A stretch of DNA of 64,000 nucleotides from Tricholoma matsutake (lineage: Eukaryota; Basidiomycota; Agaricomycetes; Agaricales; Tricholomataceae). Where the stretch lies: positions 3,100,001 to 3,164,000 of the forward strand of contig AP026546.1 in NCBI GenBank assembly GCA_026075535.2. The letters are read 5' to 3'. The translations under genes and the position numbers were made by a program. Each line of letters begins with the position of its first letter. The stretch's first letter is position 1. Below, piece after piece: positions 46,601-57,811 of the stretch. Under the pieces are notes generated by a model that was given only the letters and a program-made list of their open reading frames with translations, ran no database searches and was not told the DNA's origin.

Positions 46601-49129
46601 ATGGCCCCCCAGCAATTCGGACAAGCTTCAACGTCTTCGAAACTCGTCAAGACACCGCCCCCACTCTCGAAACGCTCTGTTAAACTCAATGAAACGCCAC
46701 TCAGTAAGAAAGTATCCGGCGCCATGCCCTACACATCAATGCATTACAAAAGAGACACGAGGATGAAAGAATTGGGAGAGGAGATGAAGGGTAAATTTGC
46801 GGGACCGATTTCCCCTTTGGCATTCTTGAAGACATTCCTGCCCTTTCAAAATGGCGAACTTGCGCGAATGCCACGGAGACAGAAGCAGATGTTCCAACGT
46901 GTCGCTAACATGAAGAAAGAGTCTTCTATGTATAAGCCTATGGTATGTGTTTCTTAATCAATCTACCATTTCTTACCAGTAGGAATATTCTAGATTGAGG
47001 CACTGAAGCGCTATTGTCCTGGTTTCAATCTGGTTGACACACATAGTCATCCAGACATGAGCGTCACAAATGAACCCGAAATCAAGCCGGATGTTTCTCT
47101 TTATGAATCTGGATGTCGAAAAGACCCCAATGTCGTGACCGACATCTCCCTCATAGATATGATCATGGAATTCAAGTTGGACCCTAAGGACGACCCTTTC
47201 CGTGATAACGGTACCTTCGAGCATGACACGGTCCAGAGTGCCGACACTAGAGGTCAAATCACCACTTATGCGACTAAGCAACTCGCTAGCCAGTTTCGCA
47301 CACATGCCTTCTCCGTTGTCATCTGTAAAGATATGGCGAGGCTGATCTATTGGGATCGCTCAGGAGCTGTTGTTACGGAATCATTTTCATATGTCGAACA
47401 ACCATGGCTGGCGAACTTTTGTTGGCGATACACTCATTCGTCAAGACAAGTCCGTGGGATAGATGAATCAGTCACTATGCCCACTGATGTCGATGCGGCC
47501 CAAGCTCACAGAGCAAGAGTTGCTCTCGAGTTGGATGACGATAAACCCTTGTTCAAGTTTGCGATATACTGCGAGGAGGGGGGCGACGTTTCTTATTGCT
47601 TCGGTAGCAAGCCATGGTTCAAGGGCAATGGCTCACCTACGGGTCGAGCCACTCGAGTCTTCATAGTTTATGACCCGGTCCTCGACAGGCGCGTCCTCAT
47701 GAAGGATACTTGGAGAGTGTCCCTTGACGGGATGCAAACGGAGGGTGCTATCTATAGGCGCCTTCATGCCGCTAATGTATCACACATTGCCCGTTTTCTC
47801 CGAGGCGGCGACGTTACCTCACCGTTTTGCCGCACTCGTTCACACAAGTTCGCCAGACAGTTCTGCCTTAAGCTTCGACCTCATAGCCATTATCGGTTCA
47901 CGCTTGATGATATCGGTCGTGATCTTACATCGTTCACGACGACAAAAGAGTTGGTTGAGACCATGGCTGGCGCCTTTCAAGGTGCGTGAAGCAACCATTT
48001 TCTGTTTTCATCTCTCACTCCGCCTTTCCTACCAGCTCACACCGAAGCAGTTGACAATGCCAGAATTCTGCATCGCGATATCAGCATTGGCAACGTTATT
48101 ATCAGCGATCGTGGAGGACTTTTAATTGACTGGGATCTCTCCAAGGATGTAGATGATCTCGCAAACATTTCTCGGCAACCATATCGCACGGTAAGTCTCA
48201 TCTTTAAATGGCTTCATCGTGCATATGTCGTGATATCGTTGTAGGGAACATGGCAGTTTATTGCGGCTCGGCTCTTGCAAGCCAGAGAATCGGTAACGCA
48301 CACTCCAGCTGACGACTGGGAGTCTTTTTTCCATGTCTTGAGTTGGGTGGTCTTACGCTTTACCAAACATGGACTGGACTCCGCTAGCTTGACGTATGAG
48401 TTGAGAAACATTTACGATGACTGGTATGTGGCACACGGCAAGGTATGCGGAGGCGTGAACAAGGCGAGGAGTATTAAAGACAAGTTCATATTCAACGACG
48501 CTCAAGTCCCTCCTGGCCCTCTTCTTGATCTGCTCAGGGACCTTGTCGACGTGTGTGCTGTTCGTTATGAAGCCCCACCTACTAGAGAAGATCAGGAAGA
48601 GTACGAGCATTTGTTGACGGCAGTTGCTCGAGATCCGTCCCTGGCGGGTTTCCTCGTCAAACACCCTACCAGACGTTACCATGATCGCAATGAGAAACTC
48701 AAGGCGTCGTGGATGCTAGAACGATTTAAGGAGGCAGCAAACAGTCACGAATGGGATATGGGGCCGGGGGGTCGACGTTCAGAAAATCTCCTAACTCAAG
48801 TTGATGAGATCGTCATCACCAAAAAGCGTCAAAGTGAATTCGAGACTGATATGCCCCGGCAGAGTAAAAGGTTCAAGTCGACGCTGGATGACGATGACGC
48901 TTCGAAGGAGGAGGGTGTCGAGGTTGAGGAGGAAACTGACGATGACGAGCTTGACGCAAACGAGGATGAGAACACTACCGGTGGAGACGAGTTGGATGAT
49001 CAAGTGCTGGAAGCCGATATCTACTATGCCGATACGGACTGGGAACCTGATGAAGACGATGCTGTCGATGAAGACGCGTCAAGCTCAAAGGATGAGCAAC
49101 ATGACGAGCTTCCCACAGCGTTCGAATAA
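46601..49129 (+). CDS. FunK1-type fungal protein kinase
   Basis: This belongs to a kinase family expanded in multicellular basidiomycetes; substrates are unknown. Exons 46601-46942, 46994-47981, 48036-48190 and 48245-49129 join in phase to 789 residues. The start 46601 (MAPQQFGQASTSSKL) is the first Met after likely 5' UTR; an in-frame Met at 46457 is an alternative. The N-terminal half has SQFRTHAFSVVICKDMARLI, then YWDRSGAVVTES. The catalytic loop HRDISIGN is at residues 456-463, and the DFG position reads IDWDLS (Asp at about 475). After it come TGTWQFIAARLL and DDWESFFHVLSWVVLRF, typical of FunK1. The C-terminal 80 residues are very acidic, after a basic KRQ-rich stretch. It looks intact. 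Confidence 0.92.
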
Positions 49130-50125
49130 TAAACCACAGATTTAGATAATTCGTACGGTCTTTGATTATTGTAGACGACGGGTGAGGTGAATTTGGATAT
49201 CGTATGAAGGTTTAAGCTTAAGGCTTGCGCTACTGTTAATTAACAGATTCGGACAGCTAAATATCCGTGCTCGAAAAAATTGTTTAAACACCCTTAGCGC
49301 TGTCTAAATTTCATTCGGCTACTTATCGCCCTTGGACTTGTCGTGAGAGCACGAAATTAGACTAAGTGAATCTAAGAGAGATCACTAGGAGAGAGTGAGA
49401 GGATTGCAGAGAGGTCCTGAAACAGGAAAGTCTCTGAATCTTTTCTCCTAGGTATAGGGGTCTCGGCATATGACGTGTGCAAAAAAACGCACGCGGTGCA
49501 GCGGTTCAGCGTGAACATTACTCTACGCAGGTAGAGGATAGGAAGAGCGTGCACGCAGCGACGACACTCGCCATTGGCTTTAAACTCGATCTAATCTGGG
49601 ACTCTGCATGACTCCGGTACCGAGGTTTTGTCTCATCCTAAGTAGTAGGAGCAGCTGGCTCCGTACACATGGTGCATAGCAGTTGCATAGCATGCTGCGG
49701 AATCACTGATGTTCGGAATGTGGCGTGGAAATCTAAGTTGTGGAGAGGTTTTTCCGGGGCGGCGGCATTGCTCCGCTTCCCCACAAGTCTACTTTTACTT
49801 ACTTACACTCAGTAAGTCCTGGATTTACCGAGCACTCATCCTTCTAATGTCGCGATACAGTTTTCACTAACTGATTTCTACTACTAACATATGGCAGCGA
49901 GGGGACTCAACTCTCACACAGGTTAGCATAGATCTTTCTCAAGGCTTGATTTGTATCGAGAAGCACACTTTACATCTACTTTTACAAGTGAGCTTGTGGC
50001 CTGAAGGCCTCATGATAGCTGTATCTTGTACCGTTATCTCCTCGCTATGCGGACTTCGTCATAGAACATCATTGACTAGCATATTCGTTACAGATGCCCC
50101 CAGCCAACCTCCGTCCTCTGTAAAG
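49130..50125. other. Intergenic region
   Basis: No gene, repeat or RNA is recognised. The right end may hold the promoter and 5' exons of the alpha-galactosidase gene, since an open frame runs in phase into its first Met (DAPSQPPSSVKM). Confidence 0.4.
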
Positions 50126-53115
50126 ATGTCAGGTACAACCCCGCTTGGTCATGTCTGACATGCTGTCTCTGACTCGTGTAAAGAACACCAAACTCGCTTC
50201 TCAAATTCTTCTCAAACAAGGCTTGCTTCAGGTGACCTTATATCTGCATGCTTTACTATCATCATCTGACACTGACACTGCTCCAGACTACGGTGAATCT
50301 CCCGAGGACGAGCGTATGTATAACTTCAATAACCGCTTTCTACTTTCACTCCTGAACTTCCCCATAGCCCTCCTCCCACCACCAGGTTCTAGCCCTGCTT
50401 CTAATCGCTGTACGTCCATTTCTTTCATCCGCACTACGACCCTTCGCTGACGGTTATTTTTCACTTGGAAGCCGACAAGGTCTCCAAGTACCAATACACG
50501 CTCGTGCTGACACCTTGGTCGATGTTGATCGGGGTACTTGTCCTTGGGGCTGGAGCCCTGTTCGCCAACATCATATTTGCGTCCCGAGCTTCGCCCCCTC
50601 CTGCTCCTCTAAACCATCGTATTGGTCGTCTTCCTTGTGAGTGTGATGGTGTTTCTGCTTATACCGAAGCTGAATACGATTATCCTGAAAATAGTCATGG
50701 GGTACAACAGTACGCGTTCTTACTGATACAACTTCAACCATTCACTGATGATCCTCTAGCATGGAACGCATACCACGTCAGCAGGTCCCAATATCTTCTC
50801 TGATGCCTCCTTGACTTACTGTCTCATCTCCCCATAGTGCGCCATCAATGAAACCGTGATTCTCGAGACAGCCCAATACATGAAATCCCTTGGCTTCCTC
50901 GTGAGTTCTTGACAACATCTCAACACTGTTGTTTCGTGCCTGACCCCAGGATGTGTACAGGATGTCGGGTACGACCATGTAAATCTGGATGATTGTTACT
51001 CTGAGAGACAGCGCACCTCAAATGGAGATATCATTGCTAGTGCGTTTCGGTCCCTTTGTCACGGAACTTCCGAATGGATGAAATGAACCACTTGTCATTT
51101 AACAGATAATGCACGGTTCCCTTCGGGAATGAATAACCTAACTGATCAGATCCATGCTCTTGGATTGTAAGTGTTGTTATATTGAAGGTTAGACTGTTTG
51201 TTCACTACGATACAGGAGCGCTGGGATTGTAGGTTTTATTATGTTTTTGGGAGCATGATGTGTCGCTGATGCTGTGGATCGTAGTACAGTGATTCGGGGT
51301 GGACTACTTGCGCTCTCTACCCTGGATCCTTCCAGAACGAAGCAAGGTTCTTCAACGAGTGGCATGTTATTTATTCTAACACTGACGCTGATCATTCATC
51401 AGGGACATAAAACTATTCCAGGACTGGGGTTTCGACCTACTCAAGTCAGTGATCTCCTTTCAGACACATGCACCTCACACTTAATCCGGGATTCAAGATA
51501 CGATAACTGTGCAGGTACTTACAATGTCCACACTCTACAATATACTCGTATACTGATATCTCTATTCATAGTTCCTTTCGACGAGATCATCAAAGAAAAC
51601 ATAAAAGGGAGTAAGTACCAAACCATATCTTTATTCCTACTCACACACGCTTGTTCCCGGTAACAAATAGAATACCAACGTATGGCGAACGCAATCGCGG
51701 ACCTGGCAAAGTCGTCGGGGAAACCTCCGATTTTGTTCTCACTGTGCGAGTGGGGAAGGGTACGCATTTCTTTACGGTTTCGTGTTCTTTTTTTTTGCTG
51801 AAGGGTTGGTGGGCTTTGATGTTTATAGGAGGAGCCATGGTTGTGGGCCAGAGATGTTGGACACAGCTGGAGGGTGGGTGGATTCCTTAGGATTTGTTGG
51901 TCCTGAGTCTTGTCTGATGGGTTTGTTTTTGTTAGACTACGACGGATATTGGTCGGTGCCTGTTTGTTGTATTCACAGTTCCTCGCTAATATCTTTCTGC
52001 AGATCCGAACTGGGAGTCGATAATGCATCTTCTCAACTCGTGAGCATCATATATCGTGGTCCTCGTCGTCATAGTTGACACAACAAAGAAACTCGTTCAT
52101 CTCGTGGGCGTCCGATTTCTATGGCCACAATGATATGGACATTGTTCGTCGTTTCTTTCCCCGACACGTTTTACTTACACTACCCGATCGTGTTTAGCTT
52201 GAAGTGTATGTATCGTTTATGTGCGATGCCGAGCCTGTGATGGCTGAGACGGATTTAGAGGAAATGGTGATCTTACTTACGAAGAAGCCAAGTCACACTT
52301 CACTGCTTGGGCATTAATGAAATCACCTCTTCTCATCGTTCGTTTTTCCCCTCATCCTCTCATTATTCTTACTTGATGGATTTACAGTCAACCGATGTAT
52401 GTCCTCCTTGCATCCCTGAAACTCTATAGCAAACCCGGGTCGATCATTCCTTTTTAGCTCTCATCAATCACTAGCCAATCGCTGGAGATCCTCAAGAACA
52501 CAGAGATTATCGCCATCAACCAAGATCCTGTAGTTGGGAAGGCTATCACACCTTTCAGATGGGGTGTGAACGTGCGTCCTCCCATTGACTCCTTGAGGTA
52601 CTTTTGGCCCTAGGCACTGATTAACACTTTTGACAGCCGGACTGGACGAGTAATGTGACACACCCGGCGCAATACTGGAGCGGCGAAAGTGAGAATGGGA
52701 CAGTTGTCATGCTTGTAATGTCGTCTTTTGCTTTTTGTGTGGTGGATGTGGATGGCTTGAATTTGTGTTCGTGACAGCTGAATGTGCTTGATCATCCTGC
52801 GGATATGTTCTTCTCTTTGACTGAATCCCCATGGATTCGTGCTGGGCGTCAATATTCCGTTCGGGTACGATCGTTCTCTAGGGGCTTTTTTTCTGAACAT
52901 GGATGCTGATTTCAGACCATCTTTTCTAGGATCTTTGGACGCATACCGATAATGGGACCGTGGTCAGGAATATGACAGTCCCGCAGGTCCCGGCTCATGG
53001 AGTGGTAGCACTGTTGCTGAAAGATGCTGGCGATGAGCCAGCGGGAACGATGCCGCCTTGCGCTAGGCCTGAGTGGTGCATGGATCAAAACGGAACTTTG
53101 ATTCCGAGTCCGTGA
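50126..53115 (+). CDS. GH27 alpha-galactosidase with N-terminal membrane anchor
   Basis: It removes terminal alpha-linked galactose from oligosaccharides and galactomannan-type glycans. I resolve 26 exons whose phases all agree, giving 494 residues. The first 57 residues are hydrophilic and Ser/Pro-rich. A hydrophobic segment follows (SMLIGVLVLGAGALFANIIF, about 58-78), suggesting a type II signal anchor. The catalytic domain starts near SWNAYHCAINETVI and includes GYDHVNLDDCYSE, FPSGMNNLTDQIHALG, GIYSDSGWTTC, DWGFDLLKYDNC with nucleophile Asp211, and WRTTTDI with acid/base Asp276. YGHNDMD, GNGDLTYEEAKSHFTAWALM and NQDPVVGKAI follow, then a C-terminal beta domain to SP-stop at 53115. Several exons are tiny: 7, 17, 13, 17, 16, 8 and 9 nt. 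A shorter start at 50522 would give a plain signal peptide instead. Confidence 0.9.
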
Positions 53116-54684
53116 GGTGTGTTGGGGAACTGAAACAATTGTGGTACTTGCTCGTGTGATATTTACTGGACGATTCATTCATTGATATTCACCTACGTGT
53201 GGGTAAAATTTTTGGTCCTGAACGGATAGTTCATTACCGATTATTGCTAATGTGAATACATTCATTTATGGGTTTGGAGGTCTGATCGCACTCGGCAGAG
53301 AAACCCTTGAACGCGATAGATCGATCATCTCGCCAATCTTCAACTTGTTATTACTTCACATCACCTAATTCGCGTATCAGCAAGCCACTACACGAGTTTC
53401 TAAGCTTTTCAACTACTATCACTTACCGAGTGTTTCACCACGATTTACTGATTACTAAATTACACCGCATCGACTACAAAATTATACTGATGGCATATAT
53501 GGTTCAAAAGATAGGCTTCATTGCTTCCAGAAAATCTAATTATCTCAATGAAAGGTGAAGATGAAGCAACGACGAGCCCCCATGTCAAAAAGTACCTAGT
53601 CTTTCACCACCATGTCACGCAAAAGTAACGCCTTTGATGGCAGAATTCTGTGATCCGACGTTGGCATCTGACAAGCCGAACGAAGTACGTTTTCGTAAAA
53701 ACATTTGTTGATCGAGTTTGCCCAAAATAGCACACTTGTCGGCGTTTAAATTCTGTCCGTGAAATGTCACGGTGAGCCAGAAAACCAAAAACTGCGGTAT
53801 GATCATGGTGCAACTACTCTCAGTCTATGGGAAATAGATATTATTGCTTTGAGAAAAAAAATGGGAAGGATTGATTCACTCCTCATATCTCAATGTCAGA
53901 AATATGTGATTCACCCCTCATAATGTAGCTTTTACCAACCACGACCTCAACCGAAAATCAGGGAAAAATCAGAGGAATGTTTTTAATACTTATAACCTCT
54001 CAGATCGCCAATTTGAAGATGGTTGGAGATGTTTTGGGGCTTAGAAAGTGTTATCAGTGTGGTGGTGAAACACTAGTACCCGTGGTAAAACACTCAGTAA
54101 GTGATAGTACTTCGAAGGTTACGTTTCTTTTTTTTTGGCAGTTTGTATACGTAGTATCTGGCTAGGCTTTGTGAAATTGTGATGTGAGTACGCAGGTATC
54201 TCGCCAAATCGGCCAATGTATCATAGATGTCTGCCGGGGCCGAGAAAGCAAGTATAAAACTTTGGCCTCGTGCAAGTGGAAACAACCTTGCCGAAGTTGA
54301 GCATCGACTCGGAGATGACATGAGGTGGTAATCCGAGTCAGCATCATCAAACTCCGCCGCTGTACTATAAGTCAAGGGGGTGGCGGAAGGGGACTTTATA
54401 TATACAGTCGGAACTTCTGTTTCAGCGTGGAATAGCCCCCCTCCCCCCCCTCTTCTATATATGGTAATTTCACATCACGTGTTCGATCACATGTTTGCTC
54501 AAGAAATTGTATTTTCTTATGATGGTACGATAATATCAAGTACGGCGCCGTTTTGTGCCAGTGGCACTCAATTTACAACTTTGGCAGGACCAATTCTTAG
54601 GTATGATATCATATCCCATGCAGTTGTGATGATACTGACCGAAAATCATCAGCTGCCTGGGTGATTATTTTCTTGATGACTCAC
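53116..54684. other. Transition from gene island to repeats, nothing recognised
   Basis: AT-rich sequence with short frames only (for example 53307-53558 and 53977-54165); none has a domain or splice context. No TIR or LTR was identified. Confidence 0.4.
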
Positions 54685-56848
54685 CCAAACAGTCTCGCAC
54701 CCAGCCACCTTACATTGCATGACAGTGTCACCCTTTTCAATCTCTACATTTGACACCTCATGGCCACACTCGCATGTGCTGAGGTCAAATTGCCTGGTCT
54801 TACGAAAATGCTGACCTTGAGACTCATCATGTGAAGTGGCCAGAGGGGATTAGGGTGTAGCATGGGTCACACCGTGGGTAAGATTTCACACACTGCACCT
54901 GCACCTGCCAACACCACACCCATTCTAACACCGCAACTGCAATGACAGGTTTTTACCACGGTCTGTCATGAAACACTGCAGGTGTGACACCACATATATA
55001 CACCATGGATGTTTGCCTCGAATTTGATGTTCTATGCTATTAAACATCCTGTGTTTGTATGGTATAAGCCCTTAACTAACTTAACTACACCCTGTACATA
55101 ATACCTAAGCTATAGATACTTTTTTAAATTTGAATAACATGAGCAATGGAATTTTATTTAATCATGCTTATCCATCTACATGCAAAAAAATACACCTTGC
55201 CCCTCGTCTCGAGTGATGGAGGGATTTATTTACTTAATAATTCTATACAATACTACAAAAAGAAAAAACCACCGTCTCGCTCACAGCAAGACAGCAAGGG
55301 GCAAGAGGTCATCATGGTGGCACCCTTCCCACTTGTTGGCAGTTTGTTGTCATCATTCTCATCTCCCGTCATTCTTGTCCTCCCTGTTCTTGTCCCCCCC
55401 TTGTCCCCCCCCTTCATTCTTGTTCTCCCTGTTGTTCTTGACCATTCTCGTCCCCTCCCCCCTCATCATCATCAATAGTAAAATCACTACCTAAAACCTT
55501 TGTTGTTAGTAACAAGAAAATGAAATGAGAAAGGCAAAACCAACTTACCTATGGCCCAAGAGATGGCAGCATCTCTTGGGCCTTTTTTTTTGTTTTGCCC
55601 CATCACCATCCTCTTCCTTGTTGCCATCGTCATCATTGCCACCCATGACATGGTCGTTCATCCCCCTCTCTGTCCCTGTCCCCTGGCATTGTCATCCCAT
55701 CTCATTGCTCCCTGTTTCCACCCCGCGAACAGTCATTCTCGGCGGCGGATGGGGGTGCTGTGGTGGTGGTGGTGGTGGTTCATTGCTTGTCGCTTGTCAT
55801 CCTCATCGTCATCCTCTGCCCCGCATGGTTCATCATCGTCTTCGCTGTTCTCCTCCCTTCATCCCTTGTGTCCCCATCTCCCATTTGTCGTTCATTGTTC
55901 CCCTTCCCATTGTCCCTTGTCATTGGCTGCTAGCACCTGCGACCCACCCCACGAGCAGTGGCTCACAGGGCTAGGGCAGGTGCTGGGCCATTTGTCATTG
56001 CTTCCTTCATAACTCATCCACCCTGCGAGCAGGGGCTCGCAGCAGTGGGTTCTCCCAGTCCCATCCTGGGTTGTCATCCTAGGTGTCTTGGTGCTGTCTC
56101 ATTGTTACAACATAGATAGAACCTTTAGAAAAAAGAAACAGTTAGTTAATTGAAAGAAATAAACAACTTACTGTTGTTGAGCTGACACTGTACCCTAGAA
56201 AAGAGCACATTTAGTTAGTTGAAAGAAACAAAAAACTTACTATTACAATGGGCGACACCCATGGGTGAAGAGGAACTGGAAATCTGAAGTTGATCGGTAG
56301 TTTGGCAACTGCCAGATCTGGCAACTCAAGCAACCTGTCAATACCCATCACACCACCGAAAAGGGTACAGTATGTCACAGGTCTGGCATTTTGGCAACCG
56401 TACCCATACCTGTCCAACCTGTGGGCTGTTTACCACGGGTTTACCCATACCTGTGCTACACCCTAGAGGGGATGCTGTAATCTCTGTATCAAGCTGTGTT
56501 GTCAGTATCTCATATTGGTCCCCTGCAAGGTGCATTTCTTCAAAGGTGGGAGCTGGTGTCATGCATTGAAATTGTGTCAGCAGCATAGGGTCTGGTGATG
56601 TAAGTTTGAAGATCTCAGGCTCAGGCTGATCAGCCATAAGGTCATCCATCTCGATGGCTTCATCTTTGTCCAATAGCGGTGGAGTGGAACCATGGTTTTT
56701 GTCGCTCTCTCTCAGCATGGCAAGGCTTTGATGCATGGTGGATATCGAGGTTTTTTTGTCCGCCTGTGCCAACTCGGATGTCACTTCCACAGTCTGGACA
56801 CTCAAGCATACTCTCCAAGGTAAATTCACCCATTGTTCTAAAGGACAC
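54685..56848 (-). pseudogene. Cys-rich zinc-binding protein gene, cut by a hAT element and truncated
   Basis: On the minus strand from about 56848: MGEFTLESMLECPDCGSDIR, then GTGGQKNLDIHHASKPC, a C-x2-C...H...C zinc-finger-like motif. A frame change near 56710 leads into an acidic linker (LLDKDEAIEMDDLMADQPEP) ending TASP at the hAT insertion. Beyond it, the frame resumes as LATSHDESQGQHFRKTRQF, then STCECGHEVSN and MQCKVAGCETVW, a second cysteine set (C-x-C, C, C), ending at a GTGAGT donor at 54684. The following exon, expected to complete the zinc site, is not found. Similar two-part Cys proteins occur in repetitive regions of basidiomycetes as I recall. Function is unknown. Confidence 0.6.
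54851..56465. mobile_element. Non-autonomous hAT element (1615 bp)
   Basis: The ends are TAGGGTGTAGCATGGGT (54851) and the inverted TAGGGTGTAGCACAGGT (56465), with a perfect 8-bp target duplication GAGGGGAT (54843-54850 and 56466-56473). Removing it restores the TASPLATS reading frame of the zinc-binding gene. The subterminal regions contain GGGTA/TACCC repeats, as in the 36940-38168 element. The interior is simple CT-rich and GT-rich sequence with ORFs that are low-complexity; no transposase is seen. Confidence 0.93.
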
Positions 56849-56953
56849 ATTAGATCAACCTTTGGGCCTCTAGATGTTTTACCTTTTTTTCTTTGGCATT
56901 TTTTTGCTGTTGTGTTGCTCATGAAGTAGAATGAATTATTATTAGGTATTAAC

Positions 56954-57343
56954 TGTTGACAATAGCTTCCTATGGCTTCCTATGATGCTTGAGTACTTCT
57001 CAAGAGTAATTATGTGGCCCGCTGCTGCCTAAGTACACAAGACCAAACTTTTTTTTCAGCCTCCAGCTGGACCCCCCTACATAAGGTTTGGGATTCCCAT
57101 TCCGCCACCCCCTTGCTATAAGTCCAGACAACATGCATTGTTGAATATGGTTGTAGCATTAGGCGACGCTGATGCCAACTCTGAATATAGTAGTAATGAT
57201 GTGCCCACAAATATTAATAATGTAGCCTACTAATCACCGAAGTTAGATTATGGATCAACACATCAAAAGCTTGTATAAATAGTCATTGTAGATAAACACA
57301 ATATCAAGTCAGTTATACTATTACCAAGTCCTCAGTCTCAACA
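56954..57343 (+). repeat. Copia LTR (390 bp) followed by a primer-binding site
   Basis: It begins TGTTGACAATAG and ends AGTCTCAACA, with GGTTATGGGCCC (57344-57355) directly after, the same type of site as in the 21969-33639 copia. It is therefore a 5' LTR of a plus-strand copia element. No matching copia gag-pol or 3' LTR is recognised downstream, so the element is truncated or replaced by other repeats. Confidence 0.75.
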
Positions 57344-57811
57344 GGTTATGGGCCCTGAGCTTAACTGAATTTTCACATACACTCACTCTTAAGGTAGATA
57401 CTCAACCAATGTCAGGTGATGTGACATGACTGTGACTGGCAGGATAGCAGAACATGATCTAGCAATCCATAAACCGACGTGCTCTCGTTGCATATCTGGG
57501 AGAGGTGTCAATTGCTGGCCCAACTTCAATCCAGTGACAAAGACGTCCATTGCACTGCGTGCTTTAACCCAGTACAAGTGTCTTTGCACTGCATGCGCTC
57601 ACTGTTTACATTGAGTTGGTGACATCTCCTATTCCTTGGGAGAGATGTGGACTGTCTGAGACAACCCCCTTTTCACGGTTCTCTCTGCTTCCCACATTCT
57701 CTCCCAGGTGAGATTGCCATTTGCTTAGTTCTCTCTGGTTCTCTCATTCTCTTCCAGCTTCACAGTACTTTGTAATTCTTTGTCTTAATCTACAACATCG
57801 TTCCTCATATG

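Noticed and set aside
55146..56012. Plus-strand ORFs rich in Ser, Pro and Leu inside the 54851-56465 hAT element
   Set aside because: They are simple-sequence translations with no transposase or dimerisation motif.
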